From: DASYQV01 sp036005125
GTDB lineage: Bacteria > Acidobacteriota > Vicinamibacteria > Vicinamibacterales > UBA2999
Assembly: GCA_036005125.1 (NCBI GenBank)
Contig: DASYQV010000282.1
Coordinates: 1-49,180, forward strand
Direction of reading: 5' to 3'
DNA length: 49,180 nucleotides
Each line of letters starts with the position of its first letter. The first letter of the stretch is position 1. The position numbers and the translations under genes are program-made. The notes beneath the pieces are model-generated. The model did not search any database, had not been told where the DNA came from, and saw nothing but the letters and a program-made list of their open reading frames with translations. Of this stretch, positions 15,940-22,278 are shown in pieces.

Positions 15940-16082
15940 GTCCGTTATGCGGGTCCCAATCTGAGTCTTGTCCACGTTGTTGGACCGCATAACGGACTAG
16001 GCGCGCGGAGCGCGCCAAAAAGACACTGGCGTAACCAGTCAAGCGCGCTGCCGGGGTATCAGGGCAGTGCCCTTGACTGGTT
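15940..16082 (+). repeat. ~140-bp structured element, copy 1
   Basis: Three successive hairpins: (i) GTCCGTTATGCGG (15940-15952) with CCGCATAACGGAC (15985-15997); (ii) GGCGCGC-GGA-GCGCGCC followed by CAAAAAGACACTG; (iii) 20-nt arms AACCAGTCAAG...(16033) and ...CTTGACTGGTT (to 16082). An inverted homologue lies at 20014-20152. GAGCGCGCCAAAAAGACACT is identical in both. It contains the stop of the 97-residue gene and ends 2 bp from the start of the beta-barrel gene. Confidence 0.9.
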
Positions 16083-16352
16083 CTCTGCTTTGGCCTTCCG
16101 GCGCTCCGCCCAATACCTGCGCATCCGTTCGGACACCGCCTTTCTCGCGGCAGCTGACATCCTCGGCCGGCGACGTCGCGTTGTCCCTGGCGCCGCACCA
16201 TCCGCGCCGGCGTCCCGTGCCTGGCGGCGGCCGCCGAACAGGTCGGGAAACAAGGCTCGAATTGCTGCCTCTTCCTGCAGCAGTTCCTGAACGCGCGCCG
16301 CCGCGCCGATACGCGCCAGCTCGCGCAACTGCTCCGGACGTATGTTGGCCAC
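16059..16352 (-). CDS. 97-residue basic protein, possible nucleic-acid binder
   Basis: Starts at GTG 16352 with a near-perfect ribosome site AGGAGG (16358-16363) five bases upstream and a good sigma-70-type promoter ahead of it. Residues 1-40 form a helical, Leu/Glu-rich segment (QELLQEEAAIRALFPDLFGG). Residues 55-90 are strongly basic: TTRRRRPRMSAAARKAVSER then MRRYWAERRKAKAE. The SAAARKAVSERMRRYW pattern resembles short basic DNA-binding or histone-like tails that I have seen in acidobacterial small proteins, but I cannot name a family. The last residues (NQSRALP) and the stop are encoded by hairpin (iii) of repeat copy 1. Confidence 0.8.
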   Translation of the reverse strand: MANIRPEQLRELARIGAAARVQELLQEEAAIRALFPDLFGGRRQARDAGADGAAPGTTRRRRPRMSAAARKAVSERMRRYWAERRKAKAENQSRALP

Positions 16353-16383
16353 TCAAACCTCCTGAAGAAAAATCCAAACCATC

Positions 16384-16412
16384 ATCCTATGTGACGGTTA
16401 CGGGACTGTAAA
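16384..16412 (-). promoter_or_regulatory. sigma-70-type promoter for the 97-residue gene
   Basis: On the minus strand TTTACA (16412-16407), a 17-bp spacer, then TAGGAT (16389-16384). Transcription would begin near 16377, leaving a short leader that carries AGGAGG. Confidence 0.6.
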
Positions 16413-16447
16413 GGACACCCCACAGACCCGCGGTTGCACTCGTACCT

Positions 16448-17326
16448 CTAATACCCCTTGGTGCTCGCTGGCGGTTTCTGCCCCTTCGACTCCTGGACGA
16501 TGCGAACGCCTGCGCTCGCGCCGATCCGCGTGGCACCGGCCGCCACCATCGCCTTGAGCCCTTCGAGATCCCTGACCCCGCCCGCTGCCTTGACGCCCAT
16601 CTCCTCGCCGACCACACGACGCATCAGCGCAACATCGGCGACCGTCGCGCCGCCGGGCCCGAAGCCTGTTGAGGTCTTCACGTAATCGGCGCCAGCCGCT
16701 TTTGCGAGCGTGCACGCTGTCACCTTTTCCTGATCGGTCAGGAGCGCGGCCTCGATGATGACCTTGCTCAGCGCGCCAGCCTCCCGGCACGGAGCAGTCA
16801 CCGCTTCGATGTCGCGCTCGACGAGCCTGAGATCGTCGGACTTGAGTGCCCCGACGTTGATGACCATGTCGATCTCCCGCGCGCCATCGAAGATTGCCCG
16901 CCGGGTCTCGTAATGCTTCACGTCGGGCGTCGTGGCGCCGAGCGGAAACCCCACCACCGATGTCACCTTCACGGCGCTGTCACGCAGCGCGTGCGCGCAG
17001 AGCGCGACCCAGGTGGGGTTCACACACACGGTGGCGAAGCCGTACTCTGCCGCCTCGCGGCAGAGCATCTCGATGTCGCGCCGTGTTGCATCCGGTTTGA
17101 GCAGCGTATGGTCGATCATCGACGCAACGTTTCCGGCGGCGCCGCCGGCCGCGTGGAGTCCAAGCCGCGTGGCGCCCGCGTCGACAACGCCACGCAGACG
17201 GTCCGGGCAGCACTCGTACAGAACCGAATGACAGGCGCAGCGGTCGGGAACCGGCCGGGAAGCGCCGGCGGCCGCCAGCTCCTCGATGATGATTTCGACA
17301 AGCCGCTGGACGTCGTGGGCCTGCAT
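16448..17326 (-). CDS. deoC: deoxyribose-phosphate aldolase with N-terminal extension
   Basis: It cleaves 2-deoxyribose-5-phosphate to glyceraldehyde-3-phosphate and acetaldehyde. 292 residues, about 70 more than the basic enzyme. The TIM barrel begins with MIDHTLLKPDATRRDIEMLC near 70; the Schiff-base lysine is in YVKTSTGFGPGGAT near 216 and the second lysine in GVKAAGGVRDLEG near 247. The extension starts with an amphipathic helix, QAHDVQRLVEIIIEELAAAG, that looks like the encapsulation peptides of microcompartment enzymes, followed by a Cys-rich stretch CACHSVLYECCPDRL. The ATG at 17326 was chosen because the frame upstream only shadows rpiB. Lies 11 bp downstream of rpiB; the two form an operon. 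Confidence 0.93.
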   Translation of the reverse strand: MQAHDVQRLVEIIIEELAAAGASRPVPDRCACHSVLYECCPDRLRGVVDAGATRLGLHAAGGAAGNVASMIDHTLLKPDATRRDIEMLCREAAEYGFATVCVNPTWVALCAHALRDSAVKVTSVVGFPLGATTPDVKHYETRRAIFDGAREIDMVINVGALKSDDLRLVERDIEAVTAPCREAGALSKVIIEAALLTDQEKVTACTLAKAAGADYVKTSTGFGPGGATVADVALMRRVVGEEMGVKAAGGVRDLEGLKAMVAAGATRIGASAGVRIVQESKGQKPPASTKGY

Positions 17327-17337
17327 AGGCGGGGGCG

Positions 17338-17970
17338 TCAGCCGCGAGCGTCCTCCAGATCGCGAATCTTTGCCAGTCGCCGGATGTACCTTGCCTCGCG
17401 CATTGGCGTGTCCAGGAAGGTATCGACGATCTGAAGGGCCTCTTCCACGGTGAGCAACGTCGAGCCGAGCGCCAGCACGTTGGCGCCGTTGTGCTGGCGC
17501 GCGTACCGCGCGAGCGTCTGATTGAGGCACATCGCGGCGCGCACGTCACGGATCTTGTTTGCGGCGATCGCCGAACCGAGGCCCGCGCCGTCGATGACGA
17601 TGCCGGCATCGGCCTCGCCGCGAGAGACCTGGCGCGCGACGCTCGCCGCCATGTCCGGGTAGTCGACGGGATCGCTGCGGTCCGTGCCGAGATCGTGGAC
17701 CGCAAGCCCTCGCCCGCGCAGGTGCTGACGGATCGCCGCCTTGAGCTGGACGCCGGTGTGATCGGCCGCAACGGCCACCGTGCGAATCTCGGCGCGCGGC
17801 ACGAGCGAGGCGGCATCGGCATCATGCCCCTCGCGAACGATCGAGACACGTCGTGCGTTGAGCGTGTCCTGCGCCAGCGGCGTCACATGGCCGCCCCGCA
17901 CGAGCACAACGGTGCTCCCGTACTCGAGGACGCGCGCGTCGGCTTCCGTGATCATCTCAAAGCGTTTCAT
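17338..17970 (-). CDS. rpiB: ribose-5-phosphate isomerase B-like protein with N-terminal extension
   Basis: RpiB enzymes interconvert ribose-5-phosphate and ribulose-5-phosphate. 210 residues versus about 150 for the core enzyme. The core from about 63 has VAVAADHTGVQLKAAIRQHL (phosphate/sugar-binding opening), HDLGTDRSDPVDYPDMA near 90, the loop GIVIDGAGLGSAIAANKIRD near 123 where the usual catalytic Cys of G-x-C-G is Gly-Ala (DGAG), and NVLALGS near 165. The N-terminal ~60 residues include ARVLEYGSTVVLVRGGHVTP followed by LAQDTL, a TPLAxDxL pattern I associate with BMC-linked proteins such as EutQ/EutT-type N-termini. The missing Cys could mean altered chemistry. Confidence 0.88.
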   Translation of the reverse strand: MKRFEMITEADARVLEYGSTVVLVRGGHVTPLAQDTLNARRVSIVREGHDADAASLVPRAEIRTVAVAADHTGVQLKAAIRQHLRGRGLAVHDLGTDRSDPVDYPDMAASVARQVSRGEADAGIVIDGAGLGSAIAANKIRDVRAAMCLNQTLARYARQHNGANVLALGSTLLTVEEALQIVDTFLDTPMREARYIRRLAKIRDLEDARG

Positions 17971-17984
17971 CGTGTTCGGCCCGC

Positions 17985-17990
17985 TATGTT
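17985..17990 (+). promoter_or_regulatory. -10-like box for hpt, leaderless geometry
   Basis: TATGTT ends 8 bp before the GTG at 17999, so the transcript would start 1-3 nt from the start codon. Only 28 bp separate the divergent rpiB and hpt starts. Confidence 0.35.
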
Positions 17991-17998
17991 ACCCTCGC

Positions 17999-18532
17999 GT
18001 GCGAATCGCGCTCAACACCACGCAGATGCAGACGCTCATCTCGTCCGAAGAGATCCAACAGCGCGTCCGCGAGCTGGCGCAGGACATCCGCGCCGCCCAT
18101 TCCGGGGATCTCCATCTGGTCTGCGTCCTCAAGGGCGCGTTCATGTTCCTGTCGGACCTCATTCGCGCGCTTCCCGGCCGGACGAGCATCGACTTCATGG
18201 CGCTCTCGAGCTATGGCAAGAGCACGAGGTCCTCAGGCGAAGTGCGCGTCCTCAAGGACCTCGACACCGGCATTGAAGGGCGCAGCGTCGTCATCGTCGA
18301 GGACATCGTGGACACCGGCCTGACGCTCACCTATCTTCAGGACATCCTGCGCGCGCGCGGCCCGCGCACGTTGAGGACGGCATGCCTCCTCAGCAAACCG
18401 TCCCGACGCCGGGTCGACGTGACGGTCGAGTACATCGGCTTCACAATCGAGGACAGGTTCGTGGTGGGCTATGGGCTGGATTACGCGGAGGAACACCGGA
18501 ACCTGCCCTATATCGCCATTCTTGATTCTTGA
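17999..18532 (+). CDS. hpt: hypoxanthine phosphoribosyltransferase
   Basis: It salvages hypoxanthine/guanine by joining them to PRPP. 177 residues from GTG 17999, or 168 from the ATG at 18026; both fit the family length and I keep the longer because the -10 box would make it leaderless. LVCVLKGAFMFLSDLIR near 49 and the PRPP-binding loop VVIVEDIVDTGLTLTYL near 104 are diagnostic; FVVGYGLDYAEEHRNLPYI near 157 is the usual C-terminal signature. The last residues (ILDS) and the stop are encoded by the GATTCTT repeat that fills the downstream gap. Confidence 0.95.
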   Translation: MRIALNTTQMQTLISSEEIQQRVRELAQDIRAAHSGDLHLVCVLKGAFMFLSDLIRALPGRTSIDFMALSSYGKSTRSSGEVRVLKDLDTGIEGRSVVIVEDIVDTGLTLTYLQDILRARGPRTLRTACLLSKPSRRRVDVTVEYIGFTIEDRFVVGYGLDYAEEHRNLPYIAILDS

Positions 18533-18596
18533 TTCTTGATTCTTGATTATGAATCGGCCACGGCAATCATGAATCATGAATCGAGAATCATGAATG
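18518..18596. repeat. tandem-word inverted repeat (GATTCTT / AATCATG)
   Basis: About four copies of the heptamer ATTCTTG (18518-18546) are followed by ATGAATC, AATCATG and GAGAATCATGAAT words of opposite sense (18565-18596). It lies between the convergent ends of hpt and the amidohydrolase and overlaps the end of hpt. Confidence 0.85.
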
Positions 18597-18597
18597 A

Positions 18598-20001
18598 CTA
18601 ATGCCTGACCGCCAGCTTCACCTTCTCCGACATCAGCCGGGCGTCGCGCAGCACGGCATCCGCATCGAGGGTCAAGACCTTGCGGCCGCGCATCAGGATG
18701 CGGCCGTCGACAATTGACGTGTCCACATCGTCGCCGCGCGTCGTGTAGACGAGGTGTGAGATCGGGTCGTACAGCGGCGTCTGGCGCGCGCTCGACATCG
18801 AGACCACGATGACGTCGGCGCGCTTGCCGGGTGCGAGGGATCCAATCCGCCGATCCATGCCGAGCGCGCGCGCCCCCCCGATCGTCGCCATCTCCAGCGC
18901 TGTCCCCGCCGGCACGGCCCGCGGGTCGCCCGTCTGCAGCTTGTGCAGGAACGATGCGATACGCATCGCCTCGAACATGTCCAGGTCGTTGTTGCTGGCG
19001 GCGCCGTCGGTACCAAGGCCCACCGCGACGCCTGCCTTCAGATACGCGGGTACGGGCGCGGTGCCGCTCGCGAGCTTCATGTTGCTTTCCGGGTTGTGCG
19101 ACACCCCCACGCCGCGCGCCTTGAGAATGCCGATCTCCGGCTCGGTAACCCAGACAGCGTGTGCGGCGAGCACGCCGGCTCCGAGAAACCCGAGCGCGTC
19201 GAGGTACATCACCGGCGACGGCTTGGACCGCTCCTGCGCGGTCTTGAGCTCGGCCTGCGTCTCGGCGAGATGGATCAGCGTGGGAACGTTGTACCGGCGG
19301 GCCAGGTCGCGCGACGCCATCAATGTCGGTCCGTCGAGCGTGTACATGGCGTGGGGCGCTACCGCGGGCGTGATCACTCCATCGTCACGCCAGCTCTGAA
19401 GGAACGTCTCGGCCCGCGCCAGGCCGTCGGCAGGCGTCTTGGCGTCCGGGGCGCGGAACTGGATGATCGTCTGCCCGAGCACCGCCCGCAAGCCGGCGGC
19501 CTTGGTCTCCTTCGCGATCTCTTCCTCGAAGTAGTACATGTCCGCGAAAGTCGTCGTACCCGACTGGATCATCTCCAGCGCAGCCAGCCGCGTGCCGATC
19601 CGCACGAACTCCGGCGAGACCAGTTTCGCCTCGGCCGGGAAGATGTACTTCTGCAGCCAATCCATCAGAGCGAGATCGTCGGCGAGGCCGCGGAACAACA
19701 CCATCGGCGCGTGAGTGTGCGTGTTGATCAACCCGGGCATGATCACGCTGCCCCACGCTTCAATGGTCTCGCGGCCCCGGTAGCGCTGCCGGATCACTTC
19801 CGGTCGATCCACGGCGACGATGTCCGGGCCGTCGATCGCGATCGACCCTGGAGCAAGGACCCGACGCGTGGCGTCCATGGTGACGACGGTTCCGTTGGCG
19901 ATCACGAGCGCCACCGTGCCCGGTGCGGGCTGGGCGGAAATCGTAATCAGCGAGAGGACGAGTGCGGCGGACGCGGAGCACAGGCGAAACGCGCGGTGCA
20001 T
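18598..20001 (-). CDS. exported amidohydrolase, 5-methylthioadenosine/S-adenosylhomocysteine deaminase-like
   Basis: 467 residues with an N-terminal signal peptide (about 1-23, LCSASAALVLSLITISAQ), unusual for this mostly cytoplasmic family. The amidohydrolase TIM barrel shows metal ligands HTH in GLINTHTHAPMVLFRGLADD near 92, a His in YNVPTLIHLAETQ near 243, a His in AAHAVWVTEPE near 280, NPESNMKLASG near 305 and the metal-binding Asp in GLGTDGAASNNDLDMFE near 332. These are the MtaD/SsnA/TrzA-type signatures. Likely activity is deamination or hydrolysis of a purine- or triazine-like ring in the periplasm; the exact substrate is open. Structured repeat copy 2 ends 12 bp before its start. Confidence 0.87.
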   Translation of the reverse strand: MHRAFRLCSASAALVLSLITISAQPAPGTVALVIANGTVVTMDATRRVLAPGSIAIDGPDIVAVDRPEVIRQRYRGRETIEAWGSVIMPGLINTHTHAPMVLFRGLADDLALMDWLQKYIFPAEAKLVSPEFVRIGTRLAALEMIQSGTTTFADMYYFEEEIAKETKAAGLRAVLGQTIIQFRAPDAKTPADGLARAETFLQSWRDDGVITPAVAPHAMYTLDGPTLMASRDLARRYNVPTLIHLAETQAELKTAQERSKPSPVMYLDALGFLGAGVLAAHAVWVTEPEIGILKARGVGVSHNPESNMKLASGTAPVPAYLKAGVAVGLGTDGAASNNDLDMFEAMRIASFLHKLQTGDPRAVPAGTALEMATIGGARALGMDRRIGSLAPGKRADVIVVSMSSARQTPLYDPISHLVYTTRGDDVDTSIVDGRILMRGRKVLTLDADAVLRDARLMSEKVKLAVRH

Positions 20002-20013
20002 ACGGGCGATTCT

Positions 20014-20152
20014 AACCAGTCAAGGGCTCTGCCTGATATCCCGACAGAGCCCTAGCCTGGTCAGCAGTGTCTTTTTGGCGCGCTCGGCGCGCTCTAGCCC
20101 GTTATGCGGGCCACAGCGAGTACAACATTCGTGTGGCCGCCGCATAACGGGC
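20014..20152 (-). repeat. ~140-bp structured element, copy 2 (inverted relative to copy 1)
   Basis: Read on the minus strand: GCCCGTTATGCGG/CCGCATAACGGGC stem with an inner GCCACA/TGTGGC helix, then GCGCGC-CGA-GCGCGC, the shared CAAAAAGACACTG, then a hairpin with AGGGCTCTG/CAGAGCCCT closing at GACTGGTT. Several pairs differ from copy 1 on both sides, keeping the pairing. Confidence 0.9.
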
Positions 20153-20235
20153 TGTAACGCGGGTCAGGTGTCACGTCGGTCGCGGGGTCTTCGAGGCACG
20201 ACCGGCCGCACTTGGCACGCGCGCGAACAGCTTTG

Positions 20236-20241
20236 TACTAT
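20236..20241 (+). promoter_or_regulatory. -10 box for upp, leaderless
   Basis: TACTAT ends 6 bp before the GTG at 20248, so the predicted first transcribed base is the start codon itself. Confidence 0.45.
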
Positions 20242-20247
20242 TGCCCC

Positions 20248-20871
20248 GTGCCATTGCATCTCGTCAATCATCCTCTCGTGCACGACGCGCTCGTGGGGCT
20301 GCGCGACGCGCGTACGGCCCCGCCGGAGTTCCGGAGGGCCGCCAACCGGATCAGCGTCCTGCTGGCCGCCGAGGCTCTGCGTGACCTCCCCAGTACACCC
20401 GATGTCGTTCAGACGCCGCTCGGTCGCGCCGACGGCCGCCGTATCACAAGCGACGTCGTTGTCGTTCCGGTGCTGCGCGCCGGCCTCGGCATGCTCGACG
20501 CGGTGCTCGAGCTGCTGCCGGCCGCGCGCGTCGGGCACATCGGGCTGCAGCGCGACGAGGCGACCGCCATCGCATCGAAGTACTATTCGAAGCTTCCGCA
20601 CGATATCGCCAACAGCTTCGTGCTGATGATCGATCCGATGCTCGCCACCGGCGGCAGCGCCGTGGCCGCGATCGATCTGCTGAAAGCCGCGGGCGCGCGG
20701 TCGATCCGCATGATCTGCATCGTGGCCGCGCCGGAAGGCGTGGCGCTCGTCGAGCGCCACCACTCGGATGTGGCCGTTTACACGCCCGTCGTCGATCGGG
20801 CGCTCGACGCGCACAAGTTCATCGTGCCGGGATTGGGTGACTTCGGCGACCGGTTGTACGGAACGGTTTGA
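20248..20871 (+). CDS. upp: uracil phosphoribosyltransferase
   Basis: It salvages uracil to UMP with PRPP. 207 residues from GTG 20248 (PLHLVNHPLVHDALVGLRD, the usual family opening); an upstream ATG at 20212 adds residues unlike the family. Signatures: VVPVLRAGLGMLDAVLELLP near 72, HIGLQRDE near 99, the PRPP loop MIDPMLATGGSAVAAID near 128 and the uracil-binding C-terminal GLGDFGDRLYGT. Divergent from the amidohydrolase. Together with hpt it makes a small nucleobase-salvage neighbourhood. Confidence 0.95.
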   Translation: MPLHLVNHPLVHDALVGLRDARTAPPEFRRAANRISVLLAAEALRDLPSTPDVVQTPLGRADGRRITSDVVVVPVLRAGLGMLDAVLELLPAARVGHIGLQRDEATAIASKYYSKLPHDIANSFVLMIDPMLATGGSAVAAIDLLKAAGARSIRMICIVAAPEGVALVERHHSDVAVYTPVVDRALDAHKFIVPGLGDFGDRLYGTV

Positions 20872-20880
20872 GAACCAGGG

Positions 20881-20932
20881 GGCCTCGGGCTTCGAACTTC
20901 AGGGCAAAGCATCAAGCCCGAAGCCTGAAGCC
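20881..20932. repeat. intergenic inverted repeat (GGCTTC / GAAGCC words)
   Basis: CGGGCTTCGAACTTCAGGG on the left and GCCCGAAGCCTGAAGCC (20916-20932) on the right can pair. It fills the gap between the convergent ends of upp and the dienelactone hydrolase. Confidence 0.8.
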
Positions 20933-20933
20933 A

Positions 20934-21653
20934 TCACGTGGACGACGCCGTACCTGCCACGCCGACCAGCGTACGATTCAGGAACGACACAACCTCGGGC
21001 CAAATCTGCTCTGCGACCGTCGGATTGTACGTCTTCAACGCGTTGTGCGATGACATGAACGCGTGACCCGTGCCCGGGTGAACGGTCAACGTCACCTGCT
21101 TGCCCATGTTCCTCAGCTTGGCTTCGAGTGCACGTGCGGCGGCAGGCGAAAAGTAGTCGTCGTGCTCCGCCATGTGCCCGCTGATCGAGGCGGTCAGCTT
21201 CGACCAGTCCGGCTCGGTCGCGCCCTGCGGGAACCCATAGAAGGGCACGACGGCCTTGACCTTGTCAGGACGATTGGCGGCGATGATGAACGAGAGCATC
21301 CCGCCCATACAGAATCCGATGACGCCGATGCCGTCGCTGGTCACTGCTTTGTGGCCGGCGAGATAGTCAACCGCGCCGCTCATGTCACGGGCTGCACGGT
21401 CCGGCGGCAGGCTTTGCATCAGGTGCGCAGCCTTGTCCATCTCGTCGTGCCGGGCCAGTTGCCCATGGTACAGATCCGGCGCGAGCGCCACGAACCCCGC
21501 GGCTCCGAGGCGATCCGCTATCTCCTTGATTCCCGAATCGAGGCCCCACCATTCCTGAATGACAAGGACTCCGGGACCAGAGCCCGATGCAGGCTTGACG
21601 AGATATCCTGACGCGACGCTTCCGTTGCTGTGGAATTGGATGGTTTCACTCAT
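20934..21653 (-). CDS. dienelactone hydrolase family protein
   Basis: 239 residues, one alpha/beta-hydrolase domain without a signal peptide. The family's active site is intact: nucleophile Cys in VIGFCMGGMLSF near 115, Asp in HMAEHDDYFSPAAAR near 164, His in HPGTGHAFMSS near 196, and the conserved Glu in IQEWWGLDSGI near 34. Dienelactone hydrolases open the lactone of (chloro)muconate metabolites, but many homologues have unknown ester/lactone substrates. Single gene with its own promoter region that contains a perfect 18-bp palindrome. Confidence 0.92.
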   Translation of the reverse strand: MSETIQFHSNGSVASGYLVKPASGSGPGVLVIQEWWGLDSGIKEIADRLGAAGFVALAPDLYHGQLARHDEMDKAAHLMQSLPPDRAARDMSGAVDYLAGHKAVTSDGIGVIGFCMGGMLSFIIAANRPDKVKAVVPFYGFPQGATEPDWSKLTASISGHMAEHDDYFSPAAARALEAKLRNMGKQVTLTVHPGTGHAFMSSHNALKTYNPTVAEQIWPEVVSFLNRTLVGVAGTASST

Positions 21654-21671
21654 GGCCGTTAAGAATATCCC

Positions 21672-21689
21672 TGATTCGGCGCCGAATCA
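21672..21689. promoter_or_regulatory. perfect 18-bp palindrome, candidate operator for the dienelactone hydrolase gene
   Basis: TGATTCGGCGCCGAATCA is perfectly self-complementary and lies 19 bp before the start codon. On the minus strand a TATATATGAT stretch, a likely -10, overlaps its edge, so a bound dimer would block transcription. Confidence 0.5.
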
Positions 21690-21739
21690 TATATAGGCCG
21701 TGCTCACACGGGACGCGCTCGGGTCGTGCACATGACCAT

Positions 21740-21748
21740 GTGCTACAC
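21740..21748 (+). promoter_or_regulatory. extended -10 promoter for tRNA-Val
   Basis: TGCTACACT, a TG-n extended -10, lies 16 bp before the tRNA 5' end. Confidence 0.5.
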
Positions 21749-21764
21749 TGAACGTCTTCAGGTT

Positions 21765-21839
21765 GGGCGCTTGGCTCAGTGGTAGAGCATCGCCTTCACA
21801 CGGCGGGGGTCAGTGGTTCGAATCCACTAGCGCCCACCA
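21765..21839 (+). tRNA. tRNA-Val (anticodon CAC)
   Basis: Acceptor GGGCGCT pairs with AGCGCCC; D arm GGCTCAGTGGTAGAGC; anticodon stem TCGCC/GGCGG around TTCACAC giving CAC (reads GUG valine); T arm AGTGGTTCGAATCCACT; encoded CCA at 21837-21839. Confidence 0.95.
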
Positions 21840-22045
21840 AACTTTTCCCCGCCGCCTTCAGAAGGCTCCAAGTAGTTGGAACGTGGTGGTGGTTCCGGCG
21901 GTTCGATTAAATCGAATTCCGTCGAAGGCCATGCCTCGGGATAAAACATCTGCTGAAGGCACCGCTCTGATCGAGCGAAATGGTTGCGCGCATCCGCCCA
22001 GAGCTCGCGCCAGGCATCGACCACGCGCTCCTTTACGAGCCGCAT
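21827..22045 (-). CDS. small hypothetical ORF whose 3' end lies in the tRNA-Val gene
   Basis: 72 residues from ATG 22045 (MRLVKERVVDAWRELWADAR opening); the in-frame text continues upstream (TTAALQPSRGY) without a start, so it may be the tail of a broken gene. Composition is protein-like: Trp, acidic and aromatic residues, and ending EPPEPPPRSNYLEPSEGG. The stop and last codons use tRNA-Val positions 21827-21839, the arrangement seen when an integrase gene or element has entered at a tRNA 3' end. No catalytic motif is visible, so the integrase idea is only a possibility. Confidence 0.4.
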   Translation of the reverse strand: MRLVKERVVDAWRELWADARNHFARSERCLQQMFYPEAWPSTEFDLIEPPEPPPRSNYLEPSEGGGEKFGGR

Positions 22046-22077
22046 GTAGCCCCGAGACGGCTGGAGCGCCGCTGTTG

Positions 22078-22278
22078 TCAGCCGGCTCGTTTCTTGGCGA
22101 GAAGTTCGCGGACATATGGAACGAGATCCACCGGAATCACCATCGCCGTGTGGGTCGTGGATTCGTAGGCCGCTTCGTCCTCCGCCACGGCCTCTTCGTC
22201 CGACTGCGCCTCGTAATGTTCGAGGACCCGGCGAACGCGTTCTTCGTCCCAACCTTCCGGAAACTTTGGCTGCTTCAT
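22078..22278 (-). CDS. antitoxin-like small acidic protein
   Basis: 66 residues, acidic, beginning MKQPKFPEGWDEERVRRVLE and followed by HYEAQSDEEAVAEDEAAYE, then a short hydrophobic tail (IPVDLVPYVRELLAKKR). The start overlaps the stop of the upstream gene by four bases (ATGA) and has GGAAG ahead of it, so it is translated with its partner. I recall the GWDEERVRRVLxHYExQ pattern as the partner of DUF4258/BrnT-like small proteins, which makes a toxin-antitoxin role likely, with the putative toxin first. No experimental statement can be made. Confidence 0.75.
   Translation of the reverse strand: MKQPKFPEGWDEERVRRVLEHYEAQSDEEAVAEDEAAYESTTHTAMVIPVDLVPYVRELLAKKRAG

Noticed and set aside
15940..16082. 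GTTATGC and GCATAAC boxes in the 140-bp elements look like integron attC core sites.
   Set aside because: The boxes are in the wrong order (GTTATGC before GCATAAC on the same strand), only ~30 bp apart, with no cassette gene between them and no integron integrase in the window. They are better explained as the two arms of one stem.
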